Shown: positions 34,019 through 42,978, counted from the stretch's first letter. The stretch is DNA of 49,341 nt from Clostridiaceae bacterium HSG29 (GCA_030377915.1 JAUCFZ010000004.1:1-49341); one strand, 5' to 3'. The notes: generated from the letters alone by a model not told the origin. Made by a program: numbers and translations.

Positions 34019-35253
34019 TTTATTCCTCTTTTCTTATAAAATTTCCTGAATATTGCTATTCCAACTATTATGGTAAAAATAAAAGGTGAATATGCAATAA
34101 TATTTACAAATAGTCTTTCTAAAAATTCTCTTATTATATTTATTGTATTCATAAGCCCATCAGTCGCTTTTTTAAATATACTATTATCTATTGGTTGAAT
34201 TGTTACTTCTAACTCTTCTACTTCATTAAGCGAAATATTAATAGTAGCATATTTACTAAGCCTATCCCAATTTTTAACATTACCTTTTAATTGATCAATT
34301 TGACCTCTTACTCTTGTTAATTCTCTTTCAATTTGTAGAGTTTCTTCAACTTTTTCACTCTGAGTTAAAATATCTCTAAGTCTATCTTGAGTAATTTCAA
34401 GGTTTTTAATGCTTGAAACAGTATCTCTATAAGCATTTGTTACATCTTGAGTTGATAAATTAGTATTTCTTACTTTTCCTAGATTTTCTACAAAATCTAT
34501 AAATTCATCAAACGACTCACTTTTAATTTTTACTTCTAAATAACCATATTTAAATTCTTTTCCATTTTCATTAGTATACCTAATATTGGAACTCATATTG
34601 CTAACATATCCATCATAACCTTGAATATAGTTTTTAATATCATCTGCTGTCTTTTCAAAATTTAGAATATCTAACTGCATATTGCTATTCTTAATAATAA
34701 TTCTTCCTGTTTGATATTCTGATTCTATTGAAGCAGCTTGTGCTTCAACTTCTGGCATAGGTGCTTCATTACCAAATTTTTCATCAGATGATTCCATTGT
34801 CATAGTAAGCATTGGTTGTGACTTTGAACTCACAGACTCGTTAAAGTGCATTTCAACACTAGCAGATTCTTCCATTGCCATATCTTTACTATATTCACTA
34901 CTTCCTCTACCCATATTTAAAGGATTATTATTAACTAATACTACAACAAAAATAAATGCAGCTGCAATAGCTAAGTACTTTCTGTTTTTATTAACAAATT
35001 TAATCACTTTATTTGATTTTTTACTACTTTTAGCTTCATTTTCTAATTTACTATGAAGTCTTTCATCAAAACCATATGGCAATTCTTTTAATTCGCTTTC
35101 ATTTAGTAATTTCTTAATTAATTTTTCTTCTTCATATATTTTTTTACATTCATCACAATTTTCAATATGTGAATTAACTTTATCTTTAATATCAATATCT
35201 AACTCTTCATCAACTAAACTTGAAATATATTTTCTTGCTTCATTACAATTCAT
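34015..35253 (-). CDS. Putative anti-sigma factor: zinc finger + membrane segment + DUF4349
   Basis: 412 residues. The N-terminus (1-40) is a zinc-binding anti-sigma domain with C3, H30, C34 and C37 ('HIENCDEC'); a membrane segment follows (about 92-110), then an extracellular DUF4349 domain (about 185-370) with coiled-coil 'QIERELTRVRGQIDQLKG' and 'YATINISLNEVEE', and a C-terminal membrane segment (about 378-402). By layout, it should hold the ECF sigma factor at the membrane until a signal outside releases it. Gene order sigma, anti-sigma, SIMPL supports this; direct sigma binding is inferred. Start ATG behind GGAAGGGGG. Confidence 0.88.
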   Translation of the reverse strand: MNCNEARKYISSLVDEELDIDIKDKVNSHIENCDECKKIYEEEKLIKKLLNESELKELPYGFDERLHSKLENEAKSSKKSNKVIKFVNKNRKYLAIAAAFIFVVVLVNNNPLNMGRGSSEYSKDMAMEESASVEMHFNESVSSKSQPMLTMTMESSDEKFGNEAPMPEVEAQAASIESEYQTGRIIIKNSNMQLDILNFEKTADDIKNYIQGYDGYVSNMSSNIRYTNENGKEFKYGYLEVKIKSESFDEFIDFVENLGKVRNTNLSTQDVTNAYRDTVSSIKNLEITQDRLRDILTQSEKVEETLQIERELTRVRGQIDQLKGNVKNWDRLSKYATINISLNEVEELEVTIQPIDNSIFKKATDGLMNTINIIREFLERLFVNIIAYSPFIFTIIVGIAIFRKFYKKRGIK

Positions 35254-35271
35254 TTTTACCCCCTTCCGTTA

Positions 35272-35850
35272 TTAGACTCTTTCATTATCAAAAAGTTCCA
35301 TTTCATTAATTATTTTTCTTAAACTTAATCTTCCTCTATTAATTCTAGATCTTACAGTACCAACTGGAATTTCAAGAATATCAGATATTTCATTATATGA
35401 CATTCCATTTATATCACAGAGCACTATTACCTCTTTATATTTCATTTTTAAATTATCTACCGCTTCTTTTAATTTATTACTTATTTCTTTTTCCTCTATT
35501 TCTTTTAAAGGTTCATATGTCATATCCTCTATTTCGTCTACATATGTTTCTTCTGAATCAATATTAACAACTTTCTGATTTCTAGATTTTTTTCTTAATT
35601 CATCTTTACATGTATTAATTACAATTCTATATAACCAAGTTGAAAACTTTGATTCCATTTGAAAATTCTTTAAATATCTAAAAGCTTTTATTAATGCCTC
35701 TTGTGTTGCATCTTCCGCTTCTTCAATATCTTTTAAATAATTAAGTGCAACATTAAAAGCAAATTTTTGATATTTCCTAATCAAAATTTCAAAACTTTTA
35801 ATATCTCCTTTTACTGCTTTTTCGAGTAAAATCATTTCATTATCAGACAC
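35272..35850 (-). CDS. ECF RNA polymerase sigma factor (SigW-like)
   Basis: 192 residues. Region 2 (about 25-90, 'YQKFAFNVALNYLKDIEEAE' and 'DATQEALIKAFRYLKNFQ', 'FSTWLYRIVINTCKDELRKK') and region 4 (about 130-185, 'LKMKYKEVIVLCDINGMSYN' and 'EISDILEIPVGTVRSRINRG') are complete, with an acidic linker between. The start is GTG 35848-35850, 7 bases after AAAGGAG. An ECF-type promoter (GGAAC-16-CGTC) lies just upstream, which suggests autoregulation. The next gene encodes its likely anti-sigma factor. Confidence 0.94.
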   Translation of the reverse strand: MSDNEMILLEKAVKGDIKSFEILIRKYQKFAFNVALNYLKDIEEAEDATQEALIKAFRYLKNFQMESKFSTWLYRIVINTCKDELRKKSRNQKVVNIDSEETYVDEIEDMTYEPLKEIEEKEISNKLKEAVDNLKMKYKEVIVLCDINGMSYNEISDILEIPVGTVRSRINRGRLSLRKIINEMELFDNERV

Positions 35851-35881
35851 TTCACCACTCCTTTCCTATATCTTTTAGTTA

Positions 35882-35907
35882 GACGTATTAAATCTAATAA
35901 AGTTCCA
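35882..35907 (-). promoter_or_regulatory. ECF-sigma-type promoter of the sigma operon
   Basis: On the minus strand TGGAAC (35907-35902), 16-base spacer, CGTC (35885-35882), matching the SigW/SigX/SigM pattern (GAAAC-N16-CGTA/C). It lies 32 bases before the GTG start of the ECF sigma gene. Confidence 0.7.
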
Positions 35908-35992
35908 TTTTATAATTATTTTTTTCTATGTATCATTATATCTTAAAATTCATTTACAAGTGAAATATTTCTTTTCAAATATAAATAAATAC

Positions 35993-36024
35993 AAAAAAAC
36001 CTGGCACGTTAAATTATACCAGGT
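35993..36024 (-). terminator. Terminator of pgi
   Basis: 6-bp stem (arms 36019-36024 and 35999-36004, ACCTGG/CCAGGT) with 14-base loop, followed on the minus strand by T7 (35999-35993). It lies just after the pgi stop. Confidence 0.78.
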
Positions 36025-36032
36025 AATATATA

Positions 36033-37376
36033 TTATTTTTTTCTATTCAATAATTCTTCTCTTAATTCTTCGTATCCTGGTTTTCCTAAAAGTGCAAACA
36101 TATTCTTTTTATATGCTTCTACTCCTGGTTGATTAAATGGATTAACACCTAATAAATAACCACTGATACCACATGCTTTTTCAAAGAAATAAATTAGTTT
36201 TCCAAAATAGTATTCATTCAACTCTGGAACATTTAATATCAAGTTTGGAACATTTCCATCAACATGAGCCATTCTTGTTCCTTCGAAAGCCTTTTGATTT
36301 GCAAAATTAAATGATTCTCCAGCAATATAATTAAGACCATCTAAATCCTCTTCATCAAACAATATTTCAGTATCATCGTCAAATTTTTCAATATTTAATA
36401 TTGTTTCAAATATATTTCTTCTTCCATCTTGAATATATTGTCCCATTGAATGTAAATCAGTTGAAAAATGAACTGCAGCAGGGAAAATTCCTTTTCCATC
36501 TTTCCCTTCACTTTCACCAAATAATTGTTTCCACCATTCACCAACAAAAGATAATGATGGTTCATAATCAACTAGTATTTCTGTTGTTTTTCCTTTATTA
36601 TAAAGTGCATTTCTAACAATTGCATATTCGTAACATGGATTTTCTTCAATATCTAATTCAGAATACTCTTTCATTCCATCATATGCACCATTCATCAATT
36701 CATCAATATTTAATCCTGATACAGCAATTGGTAATAAACCAACAGGTGTTAAAACAGAAAATCTTCCTCCTACATCGTCAGGAATAACAAATGTTTCATA
36801 TCCTTCATTATCAGCTAAAGTTTTTAGAGCTCCTCTAGATTTATCTGTTGTAGCAAATATTCTTTCTTTTGCACCATCTTTTCCATATTTTTTTTCTAAC
36901 ATATTTTTAAATACTCTAAATGCAATTGCAGTTTCTGTAGTAGTTCCAGATTTAGAAATTACATTAACACTAAAATCTTTATCTTTAATCAATTCAGTTA
37001 AATGTTTTAAATATCTTCCTGAAATATTATTTCCTGCAAAATAAATTCTTGGCGCTTTTCTATCCTTATCTTCTAAATCATTATAAAATGAATTTGTAAG
37101 CGCTTCAATTACAGCCTTTGATCCAAGATATGAGCCACCAATTCCTACAACTAACAAGATATCAGAATTATTTTTAATCTTTTCAGCAGCCTGCTTTATT
37201 CTTTTAAATTCTTCTTTATCATAATCTTTTGGTAAACTTAACCAGCCTACATAATCATTTCCAAGACCTGTTTTATCATGTAGCATTTTATGTGCTTCTA
37301 AAGTAAATCCCTTTAATCCTTCTATTTCTTCTCCTGATACAAAACCATCTGAATAATCAAACGTTATTTTTTTCAT
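36033..37376 (-). CDS. pgi: Glucose-6-phosphate isomerase
   Basis: 447 residues, the length of the Bacillus/Clostridium PGI group. Motifs: '[20 protein letters not shown]', '[19 protein letters not shown]', '[20 protein letters not shown]', '[20 protein letters not shown]', '[20 protein letters not shown]' and the catalytic Lys region '[20 protein letters not shown]'. ATG 37374-37376 follows GGAGGT by 8 bases, so the frame upstream to 37421 is not used. Single-gene transcript ended by the hairpin at 35993. Confidence 0.96.
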   Translation of the reverse strand: MKKITFDYSDGFVSGEEIEGLKGFTLEAHKMLHDKTGLGNDYVGWLSLPKDYDKEEFKRIKQAAEKIKNNSDILLVVGIGGSYLGSKAVIEALTNSFYNDLEDKDRKAPRIYFAGNNISGRYLKHLTELIKDKDFSVNVISKSGTTTETAIAFRVFKNMLEKKYGKDGAKERIFATTDKSRGALKTLADNEGYETFVIPDDVGGRFSVLTPVGLLPIAVSGLNIDELMNGAYDGMKEYSELDIEENPCYEYAIVRNALYNKGKTTEILVDYEPSLSFVGEWWKQLFGESEGKDGKGIFPAAVHFSTDLHSMGQYIQDGRRNIFETILNIEKFDDDTEILFDEEDLDGLNYIAGESFNFANQKAFEGTRMAHVDGNVPNLILNVPELNEYYFGKLIYFFEKACGISGYLLGVNPFNQPGVEAYKKNMFALLGKPGYEELREELLNRKK

Positions 37377-37612
37377 TTTATATACCTCCAATAATAGCTT
37401 ATCCTTAACATATATATCCAAATTCTAATATGTTTAATCAATATTATTAGATTATTTAATAAAAATCAATGAATTTAAAAAATATGCTAACATTTCACAA
37501 TTTTCTCTTTGTTTTTTTATCTTTTCTAACATATAAAACTAAAATTAATAACATTTTATTTAAAAATATCCTATTTCATGCTATTATTATAGTGTTGAGA
37601 TAAGGAGAATTT

Positions 37613-38287
37613 ATGATAATTAATGTTGAAAATAAAGAATACGATAGAATTCCAATTAAAACACATTTAATTGATAAAACAGATGAAATTTTAGATGTTG
37701 TTGAAAAATATGCTGTAAATGAAATACAAGAAGGCGATATATTATTTATTAGTGAAAAAGCTGTTGCTGTAACTCAAAGCAGATCTTTTTTTGTAACTGA
37801 AATTAAACCTTCAAAAATGGCAACTTTTATTTCTAGTTTTGTTACTAGATCTCCATATGGAATTGGGCTTGGTATGCCTGAAACTATGGAAATGGCTATT
37901 AGAGAGTGTGGACTTCCTAAAATTTTACTAGCAAGTGTTGTTGGAGGTTTTACAAAGAAAGTATTAGGTAGAAGTGGTGACTTCTATAGAATTGCAGGAC
38001 CAAAAGCAAGAGCTATTGATGGCCCAACTAGTGGTACAATTCCACCACTAAATAAATGTGTAGTATTAGGACCAGAAGATCCAGATAAAGTTGCTAAATC
38101 AATTGAAGATAAATTTAATCTTCAATGTTTAATAATCGATGCTAATGATTTAGGTCAAGATATTCTTGGTTTTTCAAATAAATCTTTAAAAGATAATGTT
38201 CACTTTTATGAAAAACTTATTTCTGATAATCCACTTGGCCAAGGGCATCAACAAACTCCTATGGGTTTGATTAGAAAAATAAACTAA
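37613..38287 (+). CDS. CofE-like F420-0:gamma-glutamyl ligase family protein
   Basis: 224 residues. The family (CofE/FbiB N-terminal domain) adds glutamate to coenzyme F420-0 in archaea and actinomycetes; many Bacillota carry homologues without making F420. Visible conserved stretches: 'DRIPIKTHLID' at the start, 'EGDILFISEKAVAVTQSRSF' (about 38-57), 'ASVVGGFTKKVLGRSGDFYR' (about 112-131), 'KARAIDGPTSGTIPPLNKCV' and 'IIDANDLGQDILGFSNKS'. No other F420 genes are in the window, so a different amide-forming reaction is likely. Start ATG behind AAGGAG, its own transcript on the plus strand. Confidence 0.85.
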   Translation: MIINVENKEYDRIPIKTHLIDKTDEILDVVEKYAVNEIQEGDILFISEKAVAVTQSRSFFVTEIKPSKMATFISSFVTRSPYGIGLGMPETMEMAIRECGLPKILLASVVGGFTKKVLGRSGDFYRIAGPKARAIDGPTSGTIPPLNKCVVLGPEDPDKVAKSIEDKFNLQCLIIDANDLGQDILGFSNKSLKDNVHFYEKLISDNPLGQGHQQTPMGLIRKIN

Positions 38288-38317
38288 GAGGTTATTTATT
38301 AAAATAACTTAATACTC

Positions 38318-38347
38318 TTTACATCGCTACTATATTTATGTTAATAT
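38318..38347 (+). promoter_or_regulatory. Promoter of tRNA-Leu
   Basis: TTTACA (38318-38323), 17-18-base spacer, then TTAATA/TAATAT (38341-38347), 12 bases before the tRNA 5' end. Confidence 0.55.
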
Positions 38348-38358
38348 ATATTAGTCGA

Positions 38359-38445
38359 GCCGAAGTGGCGGAACTGGCAGACGCGTCGGACTCAAAATCC
38401 GAAGCCCTTAAAAGCGTGTGGGTTCGAGTCCCACCTTCGGCACCA
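38359..38445 (+). tRNA. tRNA-Leu (anticodon CAA)
   Basis: 87 bases including an encoded CCA. The acceptor stem pairs GCCGAAG (38359-38365) with CTTCGGC (38435-38441), with discriminator A and CCA at 38442-38445. The anticodon loop CTCAAAA lies between TCGGA and TCCGA, with CAA at 38393-38395, so it reads UUG. The long variable arm (class II, around 38403-38418) and GGTTCGAGTCC T-loop are typical of tRNA-Leu. Confidence 0.97.
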
Positions 38446-38451
38446 AACATT

Positions 38452-38479
38452 ACCCTTACGAGAAATCGTAAGGGTTTTT
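38452..38479 (+). terminator. tRNA-Leu terminator
   Basis: Perfect 10-bp stem (arms 38452-38461 and 38466-38475) with a GAAA loop and T5 (38475-38479). Confidence 0.93.
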
Positions 38480-38539
38480 ACTTTTTTGATAATTTGAAAT
38501 TTATTCCATCTTTCCTAAAAATAACATAGCTCCTAATCT

Positions 38540-38653
38540 TTATTCTTCTAAATATTCATATCCCTCATTCTTCAATACTTCTACTATATCAGTGTCTGGT
38601 TTTGCAAGGTATGCCTTTGGATTGTTTCTTATTTGCAAATATGATTTATCAGG
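38540..38653 (-). pseudogene. Remnant of a gene 3' end
   Basis: On the minus strand a stop-to-stop frame of 37 codons (TAG at 38654-38656, TAA at 38540-38542) encodes a soluble, gene-like peptide: 'NNPKAYLAKPDTDIVEVLKN' then 'EGYEYLEE'. Composition and codon use look coding rather than intergenic, but there is no start codon. It lies just downstream of the carotenoid-oxygenase gene and may be the leftover C-terminus of a deleted or displaced operon member. Family not recognised. Confidence 0.35.
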
Positions 38654-38676
38654 CTACAGAATCAGGTGTTCCAAAT

Positions 38677-41292
38677 TTATTTCTTTTCACTCATGGCTTT
38701 ATTGATTCTATTATATAGCATTTTAAAGAATACTTTTGTGTTAACAAAATTATTCATAGAACCTGATGTTTTTCCAGCCATATCAGCATAATTTACACTA
38801 AGTACTCGACAAGATACATTATCAATAGCCTCTACTTTTATTGCAAATGTGTTTAATGCTCTTTCATTACCATTTAATGGATATTCCTCTTTACTGTATT
38901 TACTACCACCAGGCGATTCCTTATGTAGTATGGATTTTGAAGCAAAAACTTTCTTGAAAGGATCAATTGCATTAAGTACAACAAAATCACACTCTGGCAT
39001 AAACGGTAACTTTGTTGTTGCAATTGCAGCTTCTAATCTACACCCTTCATGCCAATCATATATTTCAAGCGGAGATTTTTCATGATCTTCAGGACGACTT
39101 ACAGGATCAATAACTGCATACCCTTCTGGTGATACCAATAAATCGAATGTTAATTGTGCTGATGCATTAATGATACCACTTGCTCGTGTAATCAATACAC
39201 CAGAAGAAGCTAGTGGACCCGAAATTGGTTTGGATTCAACCAAAAGACCTCTCTTATTAATCTCCTCTTTCCATCCTGTTGTTGATACTAGTCTATTTAC
39301 TTCATCAAACATTTTATCTGCAAATTCAGGTGCATCAACTAAATAATCCTCACCAATTAAAAATTCATTGCCAAACTGTTTTTTTATTCGTCCTTTTGAT
39401 AAGTTATGTATTTCATTTTCTATTTCACTATTATTATCAAAATAAGGCCAGATTATTTCCTCGAATCCACTCAGAACTGATACATCCCATTTTTCTAATT
39501 CTTTTTTTGGATAATCTTCTCTTAAAGGAACTTTATAAGTTACTTTATTTTTATCTAATCTCTGTTCATCATCTTTTGGAATAAAGATTGTATGGAATAG
39601 AGTTGAGTTATTTAAATTCTCATGACCTAACTTACAAATAGGACCTTTAGACAATTCATCTGATTTAAATATCCAATATTCATGCCCACTTGATTTCCTG
39701 TGATCAGTATCTCTTACAACTCCCGCAATAACATAACCTTGACCAGAAGTTTCTATACAAGATATTGTGTATAGTAAGACTTTATCTGGCATAATATAAC
39801 TATCAGAAATTTTAAAATCATCAGTTGAAATGCGACATATAGAGTTATTGTGACTTATTCCTTCGCCATCAACCATATCCTCTATATTAACATGTCTTTT
39901 ATCTACATTTTTATATGCTTCATAAATTCGCTTTGGCAGAACATCTTTTGAAAAACCTTTAAACATAATAAATAAATCTTGTTTATTAAATGGTTTTAGT
40001 TGTCTACCCATATAGGTATATAAATATGGTCCCCAACAATATGGCATTTCTGCAATATAATTGGATTCTTTTACTTTTAATAATTTCATATCAATACTAT
40101 GTTTACCTATACTACTCAAATCAAGAACAGGTAATGTACCATAGCCTATCATGTGCTTACTAAAAAGTTGACCATTTAAATCTCTATCATAATCCTTTAA
40201 AATTTCAGCAGTATTAGTTGCAGGTGTATGAAGCATATAAACTGAAATTACATCATCAGGATTATCATACTTTGCAATCAAATGAATACATGGCTCATCA
40301 ACTTCTATGCGCTTTGCACTCACTCTTTTATTATTATCTTTTAATTCTCTTCTATCGATAATATAAACAACTGTTTTATCATTTGGTAGCGGTGCATTTT
40401 TCCAAGGCGTTAACATTTCAGTCCCTGCAATAAAAGCTGTATCAGCTAATAGTATATAATCTCTTGTAAAAATCAATTCATGGATACTTTGTTTGATTTC
40501 AATATCTTTGCCCTGTTCATCAACAACATTCCAATGTTCAAAATCACCATATCCATCCCATTTAATCAATCTAACAGGATGGCTTCCATCTGCTTGCTTA
40601 TATTGATAATTGACTAAAAATACTTCGCCTTGCTCATGATCGGTATACAATACATGAGAATTACTATATCCAGCAAATAAGTTTCCCATTATTTCACCAG
40701 CTTTATCAGCCATCATAGGCAACCATTCATTCCTTTTACCTATAGGTGTAACAACACGAAGAGTATCTCTTTCAATAATCCATGGTCTGTCCACATCACT
40801 TGTCACTGCAAGTCTACCATCCGGAAGCAAATACATTCCTTCGGTATATGAAAACATACCTAGGCCAGGTGATAAGAACATTAAACCAAAGTAATCAAAA
40901 CGATGTCTTGTATTGTCCAATATCATTTTTGCAAGTGCCACAGGAGTCCACATCAAGCGATTTGTTAAATGAGCTTTTTTTTGATCAAATTTTATTTTAA
41001 CAACATTAGTATCTCCAACCATAAATGCACTTGGTGTACCAAGGCATTGACATAAATATAAGTTCCCATCAATATCATCTGGATACTTACCTTCAATTAA
41101 TTTTAAATCATAATCTGAATCAATTGTAGATGTATTACAAACTGTATAAGCATCTGGTAAAACCTTTGATGTATCAGGCCTTCTACTAAAAATTGACTGA
41201 GTATTTTTAATAAATTTATGGCTTTTTCTACCCAATGACATAAAATACCTGAAATTTGGGTATATATCTTTATATACATTACTTTTAATCAT
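38677..41292 (-). CDS. Carotenoid oxygenase (RPE65-family) fused to a C-terminal START-like domain
   Basis: 871 residues. Residues about 45-590 match the carotenoid cleavage oxygenase propeller, with all four candidate iron-binding histidines in order: H213 ('SNSHVLYTDHEQGE'), H271 ('SIHELIFTRDYILLADT'), H337 ('CIHLIAKYDNPDD') and H567 ('NSTLFHTIFIPKDD'), the last after 'GQGYVIAGVVRDTDHR', the counterpart of the family's 'DDGYLL' strand. Residues about 655-868 resemble a START/SRPBCC lipid-binding domain ('LLVSPEGYAVIDPVSRPEDH', 'NYADMAGKTSGSMNNFVNTK'). The ATG 41290-41292 is preferred (GGAGGTG 6 bases upstream) and overlaps the EFR1 gene by 8 bases. Such enzymes use O2 or, in some members, isomerise; a role in an anaerobe is unclear. 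Confidence 0.82.
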   Translation of the reverse strand: MIKSNVYKDIYPNFRYFMSLGRKSHKFIKNTQSIFSRRPDTSKVLPDAYTVCNTSTIDSDYDLKLIEGKYPDDIDGNLYLCQCLGTPSAFMVGDTNVVKIKFDQKKAHLTNRLMWTPVALAKMILDNTRHRFDYFGLMFLSPGLGMFSYTEGMYLLPDGRLAVTSDVDRPWIIERDTLRVVTPIGKRNEWLPMMADKAGEIMGNLFAGYSNSHVLYTDHEQGEVFLVNYQYKQADGSHPVRLIKWDGYGDFEHWNVVDEQGKDIEIKQSIHELIFTRDYILLADTAFIAGTEMLTPWKNAPLPNDKTVVYIIDRRELKDNNKRVSAKRIEVDEPCIHLIAKYDNPDDVISVYMLHTPATNTAEILKDYDRDLNGQLFSKHMIGYGTLPVLDLSSIGKHSIDMKLLKVKESNYIAEMPYCWGPYLYTYMGRQLKPFNKQDLFIMFKGFSKDVLPKRIYEAYKNVDKRHVNIEDMVDGEGISHNNSICRISTDDFKISDSYIMPDKVLLYTISCIETSGQGYVIAGVVRDTDHRKSSGHEYWIFKSDELSKGPICKLGHENLNNSTLFHTIFIPKDDEQRLDKNKVTYKVPLREDYPKKELEKWDVSVLSGFEEIIWPYFDNNSEIENEIHNLSKGRIKKQFGNEFLIGEDYLVDAPEFADKMFDEVNRLVSTTGWKEEINKRGLLVESKPISGPLASSGVLITRASGIINASAQLTFDLLVSPEGYAVIDPVSRPEDHEKSPLEIYDWHEGCRLEAAIATTKLPFMPECDFVVLNAIDPFKKVFASKSILHKESPGGSKYSKEEYPLNGNERALNTFAIKVEAIDNVSCRVLSVNYADMAGKTSGSMNNFVNTKVFFKMLYNRINKAMSEKK

Positions 41293-42061
41293 TTTCTGCA
41301 CCTCCAGAAATATATCTTTCAATTGAATATCCATTTTTAATAGGAATGAATTTTGAAATTCTAGGTATTATTGATTTGGTTGGACAATTATATATACATC
41401 TCATACACATCATACATTTGAAACCAAATTTAATCTTACCATTATCTTTCATATGAATATTACTTTCTGGGCATTCTCTAACACATAAACCACACTTTAT
41501 ACAACTCTTTTTAGCATACAGCTCTAAACCAAAAAATCTCGCAGCAAAAGGTTCTATTCTACCAACCCGATTAACAAGAAGCGATTTAAAAGGTAGTTTT
41601 TTCTTTGATACAATGGAATTTTTTATATCAATAGATATTTTATTAATTCGTTTTCTAGCATCCATGAGCAGATTACTAATCATTTCTTCAGGAAAACTCA
41701 TAATAAGAGTTAATGGCATAGCAATTATTTCATCTACAACTATCTGATAGGCTTTTTTTTCTAGTATTTTTCTAATTTCATTTGATGCTGCACAATTAAG
41801 CCATTTATCATTACAACCAACAGCTATTAAACTAATTTTAGTAAATCTATCCGAAGGTAAACCTTTAACGAATCTCTTAACAGTTTTAGGGGCATTAAAT
41901 GCATGTATAGCAAATAAAATAATTAAATGTTCTGATTCTTTAAGTTTGCTTGGTATGGTATGCTCTAAAGCATTTACTCGATCTACATCTAAATATTCAC
42001 TGAGCATACCTGCTAGATAAGCAGTATTTCCTGTAGGACTAAATTGAACGATTGTATACAT
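41285..42061 (-). CDS. EFR1-family ferredoxin with flavodoxin-like N-terminal domain
   Basis: 258 residues. The N-terminal half is flavodoxin-like, with the phosphate-loop 'FSPTGNTAYLAGMLSEYL' (about 6-23) and 'HLIILFAIHAFNAPKTVKRF'. The C-terminal part has two [4Fe-4S] motifs, 'CIKCGLCVRECP' and 'CMMCMRCIYNCP' (about 188-225), so it can carry low-potential electrons. ATG 42059-42061 has AAAGGAG 6 bases upstream (the longer GTG start is inside that site). It is translationally coupled to the carotenoid-oxygenase-like gene and both sit behind a MerR-type promoter, so it may supply electrons for that pathway (inference). Confidence 0.9.
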   Translation of the reverse strand: MYTIVQFSPTGNTAYLAGMLSEYLDVDRVNALEHTIPSKLKESEHLIILFAIHAFNAPKTVKRFVKGLPSDRFTKISLIAVGCNDKWLNCAASNEIRKILEKKAYQIVVDEIIAMPLTLIMSFPEEMISNLLMDARKRINKISIDIKNSIVSKKKLPFKSLLVNRVGRIEPFAARFFGLELYAKKSCIKCGLCVRECPESNIHMKDNGKIKFGFKCMMCMRCIYNCPTKSIIPRISKFIPIKNGYSIERYISGGAEND

Positions 42062-42129
42062 ATAATCTCCTTTCACTCAATTAATTCATATTTCTATATT
42101 AATTCTGCACATTAGTTATCCTCTTATAT

Positions 42130-42158
42130 TAATTATACTTTATTACGTTACGTCACAA
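42130..42158 (-). promoter_or_regulatory. Promoter and MerR-type operator of the EFR1/carotenoid-oxygenase operon
   Basis: Minus strand: TATAAT (42137-42132) preceded by the near-dyad TGACGTAACGTAA (42155-42143). A TTGCTT at 42162-42157 would give the 19-base spacer typical of MerR-activated promoters. The same 29-base block recurs in front of the merR gene (42996-43024) with about 6 differences, mostly outside the GTAAC core and -10 box. Confidence 0.7.
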
Positions 42159-42182
42159 GCAAGTGTTTTCTGAAAAAAATAT

Positions 42183-42213
42183 AAAAAAAATACCCTCATA
42201 ATGCGAAGATACC
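42183..42213 (-). terminator. Terminator of the merR gene
   Basis: 9-bp stem containing several G·U pairs (arms 42205-42213 and 42189-42197, 7-base loop), followed on the minus strand by T8 (42190-42183). It separates merR from the operon it probably controls. Confidence 0.65.
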
Positions 42214-42219
42214 AATAAT

Positions 42220-42978
42220 TTAAATTTTTTTGCTAATATAATATTCTACGGATTTCTCTAAGAAAGTATTTATTTCCTTTTGCATTTCTGAATATTGTTT
42301 AGGCCAATGTTCAGAACTTTTATAAAAGCTATACAGTTTTCTTTCCATTTCAGGTTCACCATTTGAATACTTTTCAACCATTGTCCACATCTCTAATGCA
42401 AGAGCCTGTGCTTCTTCACTATCAGGTGCAAACCCTAAACTTATTAAACTTCTAGCACTCTTCATGCATTTTACTAACCAATCTGAAGGCAATTCTGCTT
42501 CACTATATTGTTCATGAACATGTGTAATATTTTCCAATATATCATCTTCTAAATAATTCATAACCCAAAAGCTTTCATTATTATCTTGTATGAGTTTCAT
42601 CATATTTGAGTATTTTGACCAATCTACTATATTTTTTTCATTAATTTCATTAGTTATCATTTCAATAGAATCTAATATTTTATTTGCTTTTGAAATCTGA
42701 TCTTTTATCAAATAAGTTTGTTTCACGAGCATCTTATTGATATCCTCATTAGAATTAATAGGCATTATGCGTTTTTTAATTTCATCTAAAGTCAAACCTA
42801 GAGATTTAAAAGTTATTATTTGATGCAATATTGTTATATCATTAGTGCTGTATAATCGCCTTCCACCTTTACTGATTCTTGAGGGTTTTAGAAGATCTAT
42901 TTTATCGTAATATTGTAACGTTCTTACCGTTACATTCGCCTGTTTTGCAAGTTCTCCCACTGTAATTTTTTCAGTCAC
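42220..42978 (-). CDS. MerR family regulator with TipA-S-like C-terminal domain
   Basis: 252 residues. The N-terminal MerR winged helix (1-75) has 'ITVGELAKQANVTVRTLQYY', 'DKIDLLKPSRISKGGRRLYS' and 'LHQIITFKSLGLTLDEIKKR', then a coiled-coil (about 80-115), then a helical C-terminal domain (about 125-250) resembling the TipA-S drug-binding fold ('SDWLVKCMKSARSLISLGFA', 'ALALEMWTMVEKYSNGEPEM'). Starts at GTG 42976-42978 with GGAGGTG 7 bases upstream. Its own promoter and that of the next operon share an imperfect palindrome (TTAYGTAACRTAA), which argues for autoregulation plus activation of the downstream EFR1/carotenoid-oxygenase genes. The signal is probably a hydrophobic ligand, but this is inference. 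Confidence 0.9.
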   Translation of the reverse strand: MTEKITVGELAKQANVTVRTLQYYDKIDLLKPSRISKGGRRLYSTNDITILHQIITFKSLGLTLDEIKKRIMPINSNEDINKMLVKQTYLIKDQISKANKILDSIEMITNEINEKNIVDWSKYSNMMKLIQDNNESFWVMNYLEDDILENITHVHEQYSEAELPSDWLVKCMKSARSLISLGFAPDSEEAQALALEMWTMVEKYSNGEPEMERKLYSFYKSSEHWPKQYSEMQKEINTFLEKSVEYYISKKI

